From contig CAYUVK010000002.1 in the NCBI GenBank assembly GCA_964448105.1, positions 38,161-102,160 of the forward strand: a stretch of DNA of 64,000 nt, in the 5' to 3' direction. Both the position numbers and the translations under genes were made by a program. The notes under the pieces are model-generated. The model made no database searches, had not been told where the DNA came from, and saw only the letters and a program-made list of their open reading frames with translations. Shown here in pieces: positions 26,543 through 35,263 of this stretch. Position 1 is the stretch's first letter. Every line of letters begins with the position of its first letter. Origin of the DNA: CAVQBP01 sp964448105 (GTDB lineage Bacteria; Bacteroidota; Ignavibacteria; Ignavibacteriales; Ignavibacteriaceae).

Positions 26543-27847
26543 ATGAAAAAATCAATATTAATTATATCCTTAATTGCAGTGCTGTTTTTTAGTAATTGTA
26601 CCAATGATAGTCTTGTTGGCATCAATTCGGCAAGAACTTTAAGAGGGGGAATTTCATTAAAATTTGAAAAAACAAATGTCCCTTCTGAAGTTCAACAACT
26701 AACTGCAGAATTATCACGTTCAAATTATGATACATTGCGAACTAATGTTAATGTTTTTAGCGATTCATTGAATATGATTTCTTTTGAAGCTGTTCCTGCT
26801 GGAAATTGGAATTTAAATGTAGATGCAAAAAATTATGAAGGGAAAATAATTTACGGTGGAGAAACATATGTAACAATAATTGAAGATGAAACAATTGATG
26901 TCTATATTACGCTAAATCCGGTTGGCAACGGAACAGGCAATATAAATATTTTTGTTAATTGGACTCAGAACGGATTAAAATGGATTGATTATCAAAATAA
27001 CCCAATCCTTAGTGTTCAGGACATTCCTTATTATACTTTAGCTGTTGATCAGGCTCAAATAATGTATGATAACGGGAAATATAAAATATGGTTTGAAAAT
27101 GTATATAATTCGGGACATGGAGATATTGGTTATGCTGAATCAAGTGACGGCCTAATTTGGCAGATTAATGCTTATAATCCTGTTCTTATCTCAGGTGAGC
27201 CTGGTGCTTGGGATGATTATACGGTGGGATTGGGATATATATTTAAAGAAAACGGAATTTATAAACTCTATTATGCCGGAATGCAGGAGCCTCATTATGG
27301 GAAAAGGCAAATTGGGTTTGCTACCTCAGCTGATGGAATTAATTGGGAAAAATATACTAATCCTGTGTTGCAATCGGACAGTAGTCAATATTTTCTGGGG
27401 GTACATTCCGTACAAAAAATAAATGATACTTATTATATGTATTATGAATCAAGTCCCCAAAACGATTATAAATTCAAAATAAATATAGCGACTTCTACAG
27501 ATGGTATTCATTGGGAAAAGTATGGCAACAATCCAATTCTAAGTCCGGATAAAACATGGGAAGATGGTAGTATTGGTTATGCAACTATTGTTTATGCTAA
27601 TAATGAATATAAAATGACTTACGGAAATAATACACAAAATGCTGTCGGTATGGCTTATTCGAGTAACGGTATACATTGGATTAAAGATAATGCAAATCCG
27701 GTTTTCAAATTGTCGGATGTTACAAATGGATGGTGTACTAAAATAAGTTATCCATTTTCAGTTTTGATTGGAAATGATTATAGAATTTATTATTCGGGAA
27801 TCGGTAAAGATAATCAATTTCATCTAGGTGTTGCTTTTTGGAAATAG
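26543..27847 (+). CDS. Lipoprotein with beta-propeller, paralog 3 of 3
   Basis: A 434-residue third copy. The signal peptide ends in FSNC (Cys19), a weaker lipobox because Phe replaces the usual Leu at -3. The N-terminal beta domain (GGISLKFEKTNVPSEVQQL ... DVYITLNPVGNGTG) and the propeller with SSDGLIW, SADGINW, STDGIHW and SSNGIHW motifs match the two genes before it. It begins 25 bp after paralog 2 and is probably in the same transcript. The last motif has Asn for Asp, the main visible divergence. Confidence 0.74.
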   Translation: MKKSILIISLIAVLFFSNCTNDSLVGINSARTLRGGISLKFEKTNVPSEVQQLTAELSRSNYDTLRTNVNVFSDSLNMISFEAVPAGNWNLNVDAKNYEGKIIYGGETYVTIIEDETIDVYITLNPVGNGTGNINIFVNWTQNGLKWIDYQNNPILSVQDIPYYTLAVDQAQIMYDNGKYKIWFENVYNSGHGDIGYAESSDGLIWQINAYNPVLISGEPGAWDDYTVGLGYIFKENGIYKLYYAGMQEPHYGKRQIGFATSADGINWEKYTNPVLQSDSSQYFLGVHSVQKINDTYYMYYESSPQNDYKFKINIATSTDGIHWEKYGNNPILSPDKTWEDGSIGYATIVYANNEYKMTYGNNTQNAVGMAYSSNGIHWIKDNANPVFKLSDVTNGWCTKISYPFSVLIGNDYRIYYSGIGKDNQFHLGVAFWK

Positions 27848-27955
27848 GAAATAGTACAATTTTAAAATCCAACTGATTATTGTCGATTTTTTTCTACAAA
27901 ATTTTTGTATGTTAGAACTATAAGCGGTACCCTCTTTTAAGAATCCTGGATTGTT

Positions 27956-28711
27956 ATGAAATTTGAAGAAAGAGTTCCTGATGAACTTATTATAGATAAT
28001 CATTACATTGGCAGACCAGCTGATTTTAATGATCGGATAATTCAAAAAAGAATTAATTTATTAAAAAAAATTCCAAATTTTTTCGGAAAAGATTTGGAGC
28101 TTTTGGAAATTGGCTGTGGAAATGGTGCATCGATGCTATTAATTGCAGAAGACATGAAAAGTTGTCTAGGAATTGAAATCTTTGAGGGAAATAGGGAAGA
28201 GTTTCAAACTTTAAAGAATAAACTGAATGTAAATAATTGTGAATTTAAGATTCTTGATATTGAAAAGGAAAAAATCAATAAACAGTTCGACAGAATTATC
28301 AGCTTTGAAGTGATTGAACATTTAACAAACGAACTAAATGTTAAAGCTTATTATGAACTATTAAAAGACGGAGGAATTGCAGCGATATCTGTTCCCAATA
28401 AGTGGTGGATATTTGAAACCCATGGTGCGAGGTTACCAATGTTGCCATGGAACAGAGTTCCATTTTTCTCGTGGCTTCCACGCCCGATTCATGAAAAATT
28501 TGCTAATGCAAGAATATATACAAAAAATAGAATAAAAAAATTATTGGAGGAGGCAGGCTTTAGAATTAAAAATATAGAATATATAACTGCACCCCTGGAT
28601 GTTCTGAAGGAAAGTAAACTAAAATCCTTTCTACTAAAGAATGTATTTAAGGGAGATACCACAAAAATTCCTTTTCTCTCAACCTCAATTTTTATAACAG
28701 CAGAAAAATGA
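27956..28711 (+). CDS. Class I SAM-dependent methyltransferase
   Basis: A 251-residue methyltransferase. LELLEIGCGNGASMLLIAED (about residues 45-64) is the SAM-binding loop, IISFEVIEHLTNELNVKAYYELLKDGGIAAISVPN the post-motif region of the Methyltransf_11/23 type. A Trp/Pro-rich segment (LPMLPWNRVPFFSWLPRP) before the C-terminal helices probably forms the substrate pocket. It lies at the end of the plus-strand glycan run and converges with the glycosyltransferase at 28744. A glycan or glycolipid substrate is inferred from position. Confidence 0.8.
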   Translation: MKFEERVPDELIIDNHYIGRPADFNDRIIQKRINLLKKIPNFFGKDLELLEIGCGNGASMLLIAEDMKSCLGIEIFEGNREEFQTLKNKLNVNNCEFKILDIEKEKINKQFDRIISFEVIEHLTNELNVKAYYELLKDGGIAAISVPNKWWIFETHGARLPMLPWNRVPFFSWLPRPIHEKFANARIYTKNRIKKLLEEAGFRIKNIEYITAPLDVLKESKLKSFLLKNVFKGDTTKIPFLSTSIFITAEK

Positions 28712-28743
28712 AAATTTTATTGAGTGCATATCTTGTTGAGATT

Positions 28744-30024
28744 TTAATTTATCGACTTATTCAATATTTTAGTTAATTCTTCAGCGATATTTTTTCGATC
28801 ATATTTTTTAATTACTGAAAAATTGGTTTTATATCTTTTATATCCGGCTGCAGTGTTAAAAAATTCTCTCACATTTTCATTAAAATTAAAAATCCTTCCC
28901 GCGTTTGCTTCCCCTAATATTTTTTTTACTTCTTCATTATCGTTGCCGAAAGCTATGATCGGTTTGCCGGTTCTTAAATATTCAAAAAGTTTTCCCGGCA
29001 CGTGTCTTTTTTCATTTACCATCATTAATAAAATATCGCTCTTTAATAATTCTTCTAACATTTCACTATAAGGTAAAAATCCGAGGTATTCAACATTTTT
29101 TGAAATACCTGTCTTTTGGAGCATTTCATTAATTTTAGGGCTTATGGTTCCAATAAATTTAATTTTTATATTTCTTCCATTACTTATTTCACTTTTCAAA
29201 TATTCCCAAAATAAAACCGGGTTATTATAATCGTACAAATTGCCGGCATGAGTTATAAGTTCTTCATCAGTTTCATAACCGCTTATTTTTTTTTCGATTT
29301 CACTAAAATCATCTTCATTATAACCCCAATATAAAACATGTGATTTATCTCTTATCCCCGGGTATTTTTTAATATAATCCTTTTTCATTGTTTCAGTAAT
29401 AAAAACTATTTCTTTAGCTTTATTAATAACATTTGTTTCCATGTATTTATCTAAGGATTGGGTGAGTCGGCTTCGATTAAAATCTTTGTAATATACAATA
29501 TCTGCCCAAGGATCAATAAAAACAGGAATATGAGGAATTTTAAATATCGAGCCCAATCTTCTGCCTAAAAGATGGGCAGTATGCGGAGGACCAATGCTAA
29601 TAATTGTATCTGCTTTATTTTTAGATAAAAGTTTTTTTCCTTCTTTTACGCAAGGGAAAAACCATCCGGCTCTTGCATCGGGAACAAATATGTTCATCCT
29701 AATCCATAATGAAAGCTGATGATTGAACGACTTTTTGGTCTGTGACATACTTTCTGAAGCAACTAAAGGTTCATCCTTCCTTTTTCCTAACAATTTTCTA
29801 TAAATGTTAAACGGTTCTATTGTTCCGGTTTTAATTACTTTTAGTCTGGGAGAAATTTCTTTAAGTAAAGTTTCATCTTTTTGATAGAAAGTATCTTCAT
29901 TTACTGTGAGCACAGTTGGTTCCCACTCAAAATCAGGCAAATATTTAATCATCTTTAAAGGCCAATGAAGTGAGGCTTTGCCCGAAGGCGGCCAAAAATA
30001 TGTTATAAATAAAACTTTCTTCAT
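28744..30024 (-). CDS. Family 4 glycosyltransferase (WcaI-like), opposite strand
   Basis: A 426-residue GT-B glycosyltransferase transcribed against the rest of the glycan locus. KKVLFITYFWPPSGKASLHWPLKMIKYL is the typical N-terminus of the WcaI-like group, ISIGPPHTAHLLGRRLGSIFKIPHIPVFIDPW the acceptor half, and LLMMVNEKRHVPGKLFEYLRTGKPIIAFGNDNEEV the donor half with the Glu pair. A 174-bp divergent region separates it from the polyketide synthase operon. Confidence 0.85.
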   Translation of the reverse strand: MKKVLFITYFWPPSGKASLHWPLKMIKYLPDFEWEPTVLTVNEDTFYQKDETLLKEISPRLKVIKTGTIEPFNIYRKLLGKRKDEPLVASESMSQTKKSFNHQLSLWIRMNIFVPDARAGWFFPCVKEGKKLLSKNKADTIISIGPPHTAHLLGRRLGSIFKIPHIPVFIDPWADIVYYKDFNRSRLTQSLDKYMETNVINKAKEIVFITETMKKDYIKKYPGIRDKSHVLYWGYNEDDFSEIEKKISGYETDEELITHAGNLYDYNNPVLFWEYLKSEISNGRNIKIKFIGTISPKINEMLQKTGISKNVEYLGFLPYSEMLEELLKSDILLMMVNEKRHVPGKLFEYLRTGKPIIAFGNDNEEVKKILGEANAGRIFNFNENVREFFNTAAGYKRYKTNFSVIKKYDRKNIAEELTKILNKSIN

Positions 30025-30198
30025 ATACCAATACTATAATAGACCAATACAACTTTAAAAAATAATAAATTAAAATATAATTAACTCGATTATTACAAAT
30101 AGAAAACTTTTATTCTTCATGAATATGTTTAGCCGTCAAAGTTTTTGTCATTTTATTATTCTAAGTTGTACTATACAAATTTATAGTTGTGAGAATTT

Positions 30199-31293
30199 AT
30201 GTTAATTGATATTTCAACTTCTTTACCGCCATATAAAGTTGAGCAACCAAGAGCGGCGGAAGAATTAAAGAAAAGAATGGGGGAAAAACAGTCAATTGCA
30301 AGATTAATAGATGCGACCTCAAGTCATTCGGGGATAGAAACCCGTTACATTGTAATTCCTGATGCTGAATATAACAATAATGAAAAATTTTATTCCAGCA
30401 CAGGAAATTTGATAATACCTTGTACTCAAAAAAGAATGGAAGAGTATAAAAAATGGTCTGTAATATTAACTAAGGAGGCTGTAACGAAATTAATAGAGAA
30501 TAATAATATTGAAACTCAAAAAATTGATAGGTTAATTACAGTATCTTGTACCGGTTTTTTTGCACCGGGATTAGATTATGAAATTATTAAGGAATTTAAT
30601 TTTCCATTGCAAGTTAAAAGGACTAATATTGGATTTATGGGTTGTGCAGCTTCATTAATAGGTTTTAATTCTATTATGGAAGCAATGAATCATGCAAATA
30701 ATTCTGAAATGAATTCCTTGCTTGTTTCGGTAGAACTTTGCAGCCTTCATTTACATCTGGAACCTTCCCGCGATAATATTCTTGCAAATATGATTTTTGC
30801 CGATGGTTCTGCAGCAGTTTTGTTTTCCAATGCAGAGAAATACAAAAATAAAGCAAAGCTGAAACTTATATCTACTCATTCTCTTTTGTTTGAAAATTCT
30901 TCCGAATATATGGGATGGAACATCGGTAATTACGGATTTGAGATGCTCCTGTCTTCCGATCTTCCTAAAATTATTATGAATGAAGCAGTTCCAAATTTAA
31001 AAAGAATTTTAAATTTAAACGGAACAAAACCGGAAGAAATAAAACATTGGGCTTTGCATCCCGGCGGCAAAGCAATTCTAGATGCATTACAAAATGGTTT
31101 GGAAATACCGGAAGAAAAAATGATCCCATCAAGATATGTTCTTAAATATTTCGGCAATATGTCATCCGCTTCAATCTTGTTTGTTTTAAAAGAAATAATT
31201 AATTCCGGAGAAGTAAAAAAGAATGATAATATTTGTGCAGTAGCTTTTGGCCCGGGCTTAACTATGGAAATTGCTTTAATGAAAGGAGCATAA
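30199..31293 (+). CDS. Type III polyketide synthase (chalcone synthase-like)
   Basis: A 364-residue homodimeric ketosynthase of the chalcone/stilbene synthase family, expected to extend an acyl-CoA with malonyl-CoA and close an alkylpyrone or alkylresorcinol ring. The catalytic triad is visible: Cys149 in NIGFMGCAAS, His287 in HWALHPGG and Asn320 in YFGNMSSAS. C-terminal FGPGLTMEIALM is the conserved GFGPG-type cyclisation loop, lacking the first Gly (AFGPG). It shares one base with the next gene (TAATG). Long-chain starter units are suggested by analogy with bacterial operons of the same gene order. Confidence 0.93.
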   Translation: MLIDISTSLPPYKVEQPRAAEELKKRMGEKQSIARLIDATSSHSGIETRYIVIPDAEYNNNEKFYSSTGNLIIPCTQKRMEEYKKWSVILTKEAVTKLIENNNIETQKIDRLITVSCTGFFAPGLDYEIIKEFNFPLQVKRTNIGFMGCAASLIGFNSIMEAMNHANNSEMNSLLVSVELCSLHLHLEPSRDNILANMIFADGSAAVLFSNAEKYKNKAKLKLISTHSLLFENSSEYMGWNIGNYGFEMLLSSDLPKIIMNEAVPNLKRILNLNGTKPEEIKHWALHPGGKAILDALQNGLEIPEEKMIPSRYVLKYFGNMSSASILFVLKEIINSGEVKKNDNICAVAFGPGLTMEIALMKGA

Positions 31294-31970
31294 TGTTTTT
31301 TAAAAGAAGTCATTCAAAAGAAATTATGGATGATTTTTCTATTAAGGATCAAAGAATAGATTTAGCTTTGCAAGAATTGAAAATGATAAACAGATATCTT
31401 GGGGGTGAAAGTGTATCAAAAACCGGGATAAAAAAAATACTGAACAAGAAAGTTTATGAGAATCTCAAAATCCTTGATGCTGGCTCGGGCGCTTCTATTC
31501 CGCTTTTATCAATGAAAACCAATAATTCTACCTTGGAAATATTCTGCCTTGATAAAAATATTAGGGTTTGCAAATATTTAAAACGGAGTTCAGCAAATTT
31601 AAAAGTTGTTTGTGCAGATATTTTAAAACTTCCGTTTAAAGAAAAACATTTTGATATAATTCACGCCTCGCTTTTTCTTCACCATTTCAATAAAGAACAA
31701 TTGAATATAATACTTTGTCTTTTAAAGGAGAATTCTAAACACGGGATAATTATAAATGATTTAAGAAGAAACATTTTAGCTTATTGCGGGATAAAAATCC
31801 TCATTCATTTATTTTCAAAAAGTGAAATGGTAAAAAATGATGCCCCGGTTTCTGTAAAACGTGGATTTATAAAATCTGAATTATTGGAAATATTACGCTC
31901 TGCAAAAATTTTCAAGTTCGAAATTAAAAGAAAATGGGCTTTCAGGTGGTTGATTGTAATATATTTATAG
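31293..31970 (+). CDS. Class I methyltransferase of the type III PKS operon
   Basis: A 225-residue SAM-dependent methyltransferase. The start ATG at 31293 has AAAGGAG 4 nt upstream and overlaps the PKS stop by one base. The SAM loop is LKILDAGSGASIPLLSM, followed by IFCLDKNIRV, FDIIHASLFLHHFNKEQLNIIL and HGIIINDLRRN. Fixed coupling to the PKS suggests it O-methylates the polyketide product. It is a soluble Rossmann-type enzyme, unlike the membrane isoprenylcysteine-type methyltransferases known beside some other bacterial type III PKS genes. Confidence 0.85.
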   Translation: MFFKRSHSKEIMDDFSIKDQRIDLALQELKMINRYLGGESVSKTGIKKILNKKVYENLKILDAGSGASIPLLSMKTNNSTLEIFCLDKNIRVCKYLKRSSANLKVVCADILKLPFKEKHFDIIHASLFLHHFNKEQLNIILCLLKENSKHGIIINDLRRNILAYCGIKILIHLFSKSEMVKNDAPVSVKRGFIKSELLEILRSAKIFKFEIKRKWAFRWLIVIYL

Positions 31971-31974
31971 AATT

Positions 31975-33117
31975 ATGAATTATGATTACGAGGTTGCGAT
32001 AATCGGCAGTGGACCTGCAGGCTCAACTGCTGCAATAAATCTTGCTAAAAAAGGTTTTAATGTTTGCTTATTTGAAAAAAAATTATTTTCTGGGGAAACA
32101 GTCTGCGGAGAATTTTTATCAAAAGAAGTCACTGATAATTTAAAGGAATTAAATCTCTTTGAAAAATTTAAATCTTTAAAGCCTAACGAAATAATTTCCT
32201 TCCGCTTTGTTAACAGTAATGGTCAAGATATTTCAACTCCCTTAAATTTTAATGCTTACTCTTTAAAAAGATCAACTTTTGATGAATTCTTATTGCAGCA
32301 AGCAAATGAAAACGGGACAAATGTTTTTCAGCCTGCTGAAGTAATAGAAATAATTAAATTAAAAAATCATTTTAACCTAATATTTGATTCATTAAATAAA
32401 AGAGAAAGTGTTATAGTGAAAAACGTAATTGCAGCTTACGGCAAGCAGAATATATTAGATAGAGGATTAAATAGAAAATTTGTAAATGAAAAATCTAAAT
32501 TAACAGGTGTTAAATTTCATATTAAAGAAAAATATTTTAGTGATTTTAACAAAAATGAGATTCATATTTATTCGGGAGAACATATTTATTGCGGTATAAA
32601 TGCAGTAAATGATAATATGGTTACTCTTTGTTTTTTGGAAGATAGAAATAGTTATTCTAAACCTGTTACGAATCATTTGCTGGAATTATTCAATAATAAT
32701 ATCAATTTTAAAAATCTTTTTAAAACAGATCTGCATATTGTGATTAACAATTCTACTTTATACGGAACAGGTAACCTTTATTTCGGTAAAAGGAATATTA
32801 TAGAAAAAGGAATTTATATGATTGGTGACGCTGCAGGAATAATTGCACCTTTAGCAGGTGAAGGTATTGGTATTGCATTTGAATCTGCAAGAGTATTATC
32901 CGGTATTTTATTGGAAGAAAGAGAAAAAAAATTTGATAGTATTATATCACAAAGAAAATATATTAATGAATGGAAAAAACTTTTTGAGAGGAGATTATTT
33001 ACAGCAAAATTAATTCAAAATTTTATTTTCAAAAGTTATTTAAGAAATACCGGGTTTTATCTTATAAAATTGTTCCCCGGTTTATTAAACTTTTTTATTA
33101 AAACAACAAGAACTTAA
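31975..33117 (+). CDS. FAD-dependent oxidoreductase (geranylgeranyl-reductase / monooxygenase type)
   Basis: A 380-residue flavoprotein. The N-terminal dinucleotide-binding fold AIIGSGPAGSTAAINLAKKGF (residues 9-29) is followed by the ETVCGEFLSKEV segment with Cys and Gly typical of the GGR branch, and by IYMIGDAAGIIAPLAGEGIGIAFESARV, the second FAD-binding motif. It starts 4 bp after the methyltransferase, so PKS, methyltransferase and oxidoreductase form one operon. It probably hydroxylates or reduces the polyketide product, as flavoproteins do in comparable three-gene operons. Confidence 0.85.
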   Translation: MNYDYEVAIIGSGPAGSTAAINLAKKGFNVCLFEKKLFSGETVCGEFLSKEVTDNLKELNLFEKFKSLKPNEIISFRFVNSNGQDISTPLNFNAYSLKRSTFDEFLLQQANENGTNVFQPAEVIEIIKLKNHFNLIFDSLNKRESVIVKNVIAAYGKQNILDRGLNRKFVNEKSKLTGVKFHIKEKYFSDFNKNEIHIYSGEHIYCGINAVNDNMVTLCFLEDRNSYSKPVTNHLLELFNNNINFKNLFKTDLHIVINNSTLYGTGNLYFGKRNIIEKGIYMIGDAAGIIAPLAGEGIGIAFESARVLSGILLEEREKKFDSIISQRKYINEWKKLFERRLFTAKLIQNFIFKSYLRNTGFYLIKLFPGLLNFFIKTTRT

Positions 33118-33165
33118 ATGTAAAATTTTTTATTTTTGGAAAGAATTTATGCTTTTAGAAATAAT

Positions 33166-33540
33166 ATGCAGTTAAAATTGAAAAATATTGAGAGATTTAT
33201 AGTGGTAGGAGACCGGGTATTGATAAGACCCGAAGAAGATGCAACAAAAACTTCCTCCGGCTTATATCTTCCTGCGGGTGTTGCTGAAAAAGAAAGGATT
33301 CAAAGCGGTTATGTAATAAAGACAGGCCCTGGTTATCCGCTGGCGGCACAGGTTGATGAGGAACCCTGGAAAGAATCTAAGGAAAAGGTGAAGTATATTC
33401 CTTTACAAACTAAGGAAGGGGACCTGGCGATTTTTCTTCGCAAAGAAGCGTTTGAAATTGAATTTGAAAGAGAAAAATTTTTAATTGTTCCCCAGTCTGC
33501 AATTCTTCTTTTAATAAGAAATGATGATTTTGGGATTTAA
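33166..33540 (+). CDS. GroES-like (Cpn10-fold) protein
   Basis: A 124-residue protein with the GroES fold pattern: VVGDRVLIRPEED at the start, a mobile-loop-like TSSGLYLPAGVAEKERIQSGYV, and a roof/strand region GDLAIFLRKEAFEIEFEREKFLIVPQSAILL. Compared with canonical GroES (about 95 residues) there is an insertion of roughly 20 residues (LAAQVDEEPWKESKEKVKY). groEL is not adjacent, so it is likely a divergent paralog rather than the main co-chaperonin. I chose the ATG at 33166; a TTG at 33136 would add ten residues. It may continue the PKS transcript. Confidence 0.75.
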   Translation: MQLKLKNIERFIVVGDRVLIRPEEDATKTSSGLYLPAGVAEKERIQSGYVIKTGPGYPLAAQVDEEPWKESKEKVKYIPLQTKEGDLAIFLRKEAFEIEFEREKFLIVPQSAILLLIRNDDFGI

Positions 33541-33546
33541 AAGTCA

Positions 33547-33600
33547 AAGGTTAAAGTTAAAATTATACTTTTATTAATTGTTACTTTAACTTAGCTTTTT
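33547..33600. terminator. Possible bidirectional terminator between convergent genes
   Basis: GTTAAAGT (33550-33557) pairs with ACTTTAAC (33583-33590), extendable with bulges, and CTTTTTTAT follows on the plus strand. It lies between the convergent GroES-like gene and the small minus-strand gene, where a terminator is expected. The stem is AT-rich, so it is not strong. Confidence 0.4.
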
Positions 33601-33857
33601 TATAAGAAGAATAATATTTTGTTAAGAAGATATTTTATCCGCCAGCTTTTATCCCCGATACTACCGTAATCTATTTCTTCTTCATTAGTAGAATTTAATT
33701 GATGATCTTCAGAATTATTTTTATTATCAAAATCATCATAGGCTGCTTGAATAAACAATTCCAAAGTTTTTGCACTTTCATTGCCTGCAACCGGTAATCT
33801 TAAATCATGGCAGGCTTCAAGCAGTTCTTCTCTTTTGTATAATTCATTTCCTTCCAT
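33600..33857 (-). CDS. Small acidic protein of unknown function downstream of pilin cassette A
   Basis: An 85-residue acidic protein, helix-rich in the first half (ELYKREELLEACHDLRLPVAG, then SAKTLELFIQAAYDDFD), with a Glu/Asp/Asn linker and a hydrophobic C-terminus (YLLNKILFFL). It lies 50 bp downstream of the PilX-like gene of cassette A on the same strand. An AGGAGA element sits about 20 nt upstream, farther than ideal. No equivalent follows cassettes B, C or D. I do not recognise the family. Confidence 0.5.
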   Translation of the reverse strand: MEGNELYKREELLEACHDLRLPVAGNESAKTLELFIQAAYDDFDNKNNSEDHQLNSTNEEEIDYGSIGDKSWRIKYLLNKILFFL

Positions 33858-33907
33858 AATTTTTTCTCTTATTTATTTCTCCTGTGAAAAAAGTAATATT
33901 ATATCTT

Positions 33908-35254
33908 TTATTCTTTCCATGAGACAATTGAAAATCCACCAGTAGTGGGAAAATAAGGCGGAAACATCTGCATTAAACGTTCATCATATCGATATCTTTT
34001 ATTAAAACCATGTGTAATAGTAATGTTTCCACTGTAACTAGTTGTATACTGCCCCACTGCCTGTCTTATATTTTGTGTAATTCCGCCAAATAAGTTTATT
34101 TCCCCGTCAACGCTTCTCCCGCTATAATTATCTGCTCCAAAGCCTGCATCCTGGCAGTATATGGCAGCATCAATATTTATATTTTGAGTTGCATCGTTAT
34201 CTGTAATTAGAACTTTATTTTGTGCAACAATACCAAGCAAGTCTGTTGAATTTGGATGTGTTCTCGGATCTGTATTATAAACAATATCATCATCGAGATA
34301 CACATTTCCATCACTAACTACGGTGTATTGTCCTTCAACCGTACCTTTTAGTCTTACATCCATTCCTTCAGCGTAAATTATACCGTTTGAAGCAATGTCA
34401 GAAGTCAAGTATGTTGTTGAGGGTTTAGCAATACCTAGTTTAATTTGAACACTGTCGCGCATAAAAGTAATATAGACTGTATCAACACTTGTGGTGGTAG
34501 TGGGAATATCTTCATAATGAGCAGGGACCCACTGCCGGCGTCCATTGACTCTAGTATAATAACCGGGGATATAACGATGATCTATAGTAGTATAACTCGA
34601 TGAAGATTGTGAAATTTTATATCCATCATCAACTGCTGCATCCCTAAGCGGCTGCAAACCATTTGAAGGTAATGGTTCATCTACCCCATCATCAAATGAC
34701 CCGTGAAAAACAGGTTTATCCGAACTTTCGTTATTCACATACTGTAAGACACCTTTTATAGTAGTCCTGTAACCTTCAACTCCAAATACCGGATGATTAT
34801 CAGAAAGCAGATTATCTTGTGTGTGAAATGGTCCAAAAACTGTATCCTTACCAGTCCACCGTATATTACTTCCTTCGTTTTCTGAATAATATGCAAATTG
34901 AGAAAACCGGCTCGGGGATAAAATTACTTCAACAGTATCGGTTTCTCCCTCATATGTGGCAAGAGAAACAATTTTTCTTATATTTTGTGCGGTATTGATA
35001 ATTTGTACACTTACATTTATTACTCCTCCATCCATTTGGAGATTGGAATACCCGGTTGTCCAATTATTATCCTGGAAGACAGCATCGGCAGCTAGATTTG
35101 CTCCGCTTGAAGCTAAATTATGAACAACAGTTTCTTTATAATAATCCGCAAAATTATCGACTGTCTGGTTTGATATACCATTAAAATTAAAACCAAAAAT
35201 CAGGAAAATAACGCTGAAACCCATTACTAAAATAAGCGACGCTTTGCCGACCAT
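33908..35254 (-). CDS. PilX/GspK-like minor pseudopilin, cassette A gene 3
   Basis: A 448-residue protein. MVG then a hydrophobic helix (KASLILVMGFSVIFLIFGF) resembles the QxG-hydrophobic start of PilX/GspK. The helix is followed by an N-terminal pilin-like part (NFADYYKETVVHNLASSGANLAA) as in PilX. The body is beta-rich: the conserved DTVFGPFHTQDNL...HPVFG block (about residues 143-160), a solenoid-like VVSDGNVYLDDDIVY region, CQDAGFGA, and the C-terminal KRYRYDERLM...SWKE signature found in all four copies. It has an extra segment near residues 225-250 (PGYYTRVNGRRQWVPAHYED) absent from B and C. It likely sits at the tip of a filament; GAGGTC-type SD supports the ATG. Confidence 0.65.
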   Translation of the reverse strand: MVGKASLILVMGFSVIFLIFGFNFNGISNQTVDNFADYYKETVVHNLASSGANLAADAVFQDNNWTTGYSNLQMDGGVINVSVQIINTAQNIRKIVSLATYEGETDTVEVILSPSRFSQFAYYSENEGSNIRWTGKDTVFGPFHTQDNLLSDNHPVFGVEGYRTTIKGVLQYVNNESSDKPVFHGSFDDGVDEPLPSNGLQPLRDAAVDDGYKISQSSSSYTTIDHRYIPGYYTRVNGRRQWVPAHYEDIPTTTTSVDTVYITFMRDSVQIKLGIAKPSTTYLTSDIASNGIIYAEGMDVRLKGTVEGQYTVVSDGNVYLDDDIVYNTDPRTHPNSTDLLGIVAQNKVLITDNDATQNINIDAAIYCQDAGFGADNYSGRSVDGEINLFGGITQNIRQAVGQYTTSYSGNITITHGFNKRYRYDERLMQMFPPYFPTTGGFSIVSWKE

Positions 35255-35263
35255 TTTGACCTC

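Noticed and set aside
27892..27918. Small TACAAAA/TTTTTGTA palindrome before the methyltransferase at 27956
   Set aside because: Short AT-only stem without a T run; no evidence that it terminates transcription.
30170..30185. CAAATTTA as a minus-strand TAnnTTTG promoter box for the glycosyltransferase at 30024
   Set aside because: No TTG element at the required distance upstream, and the distance to the start codon is large.
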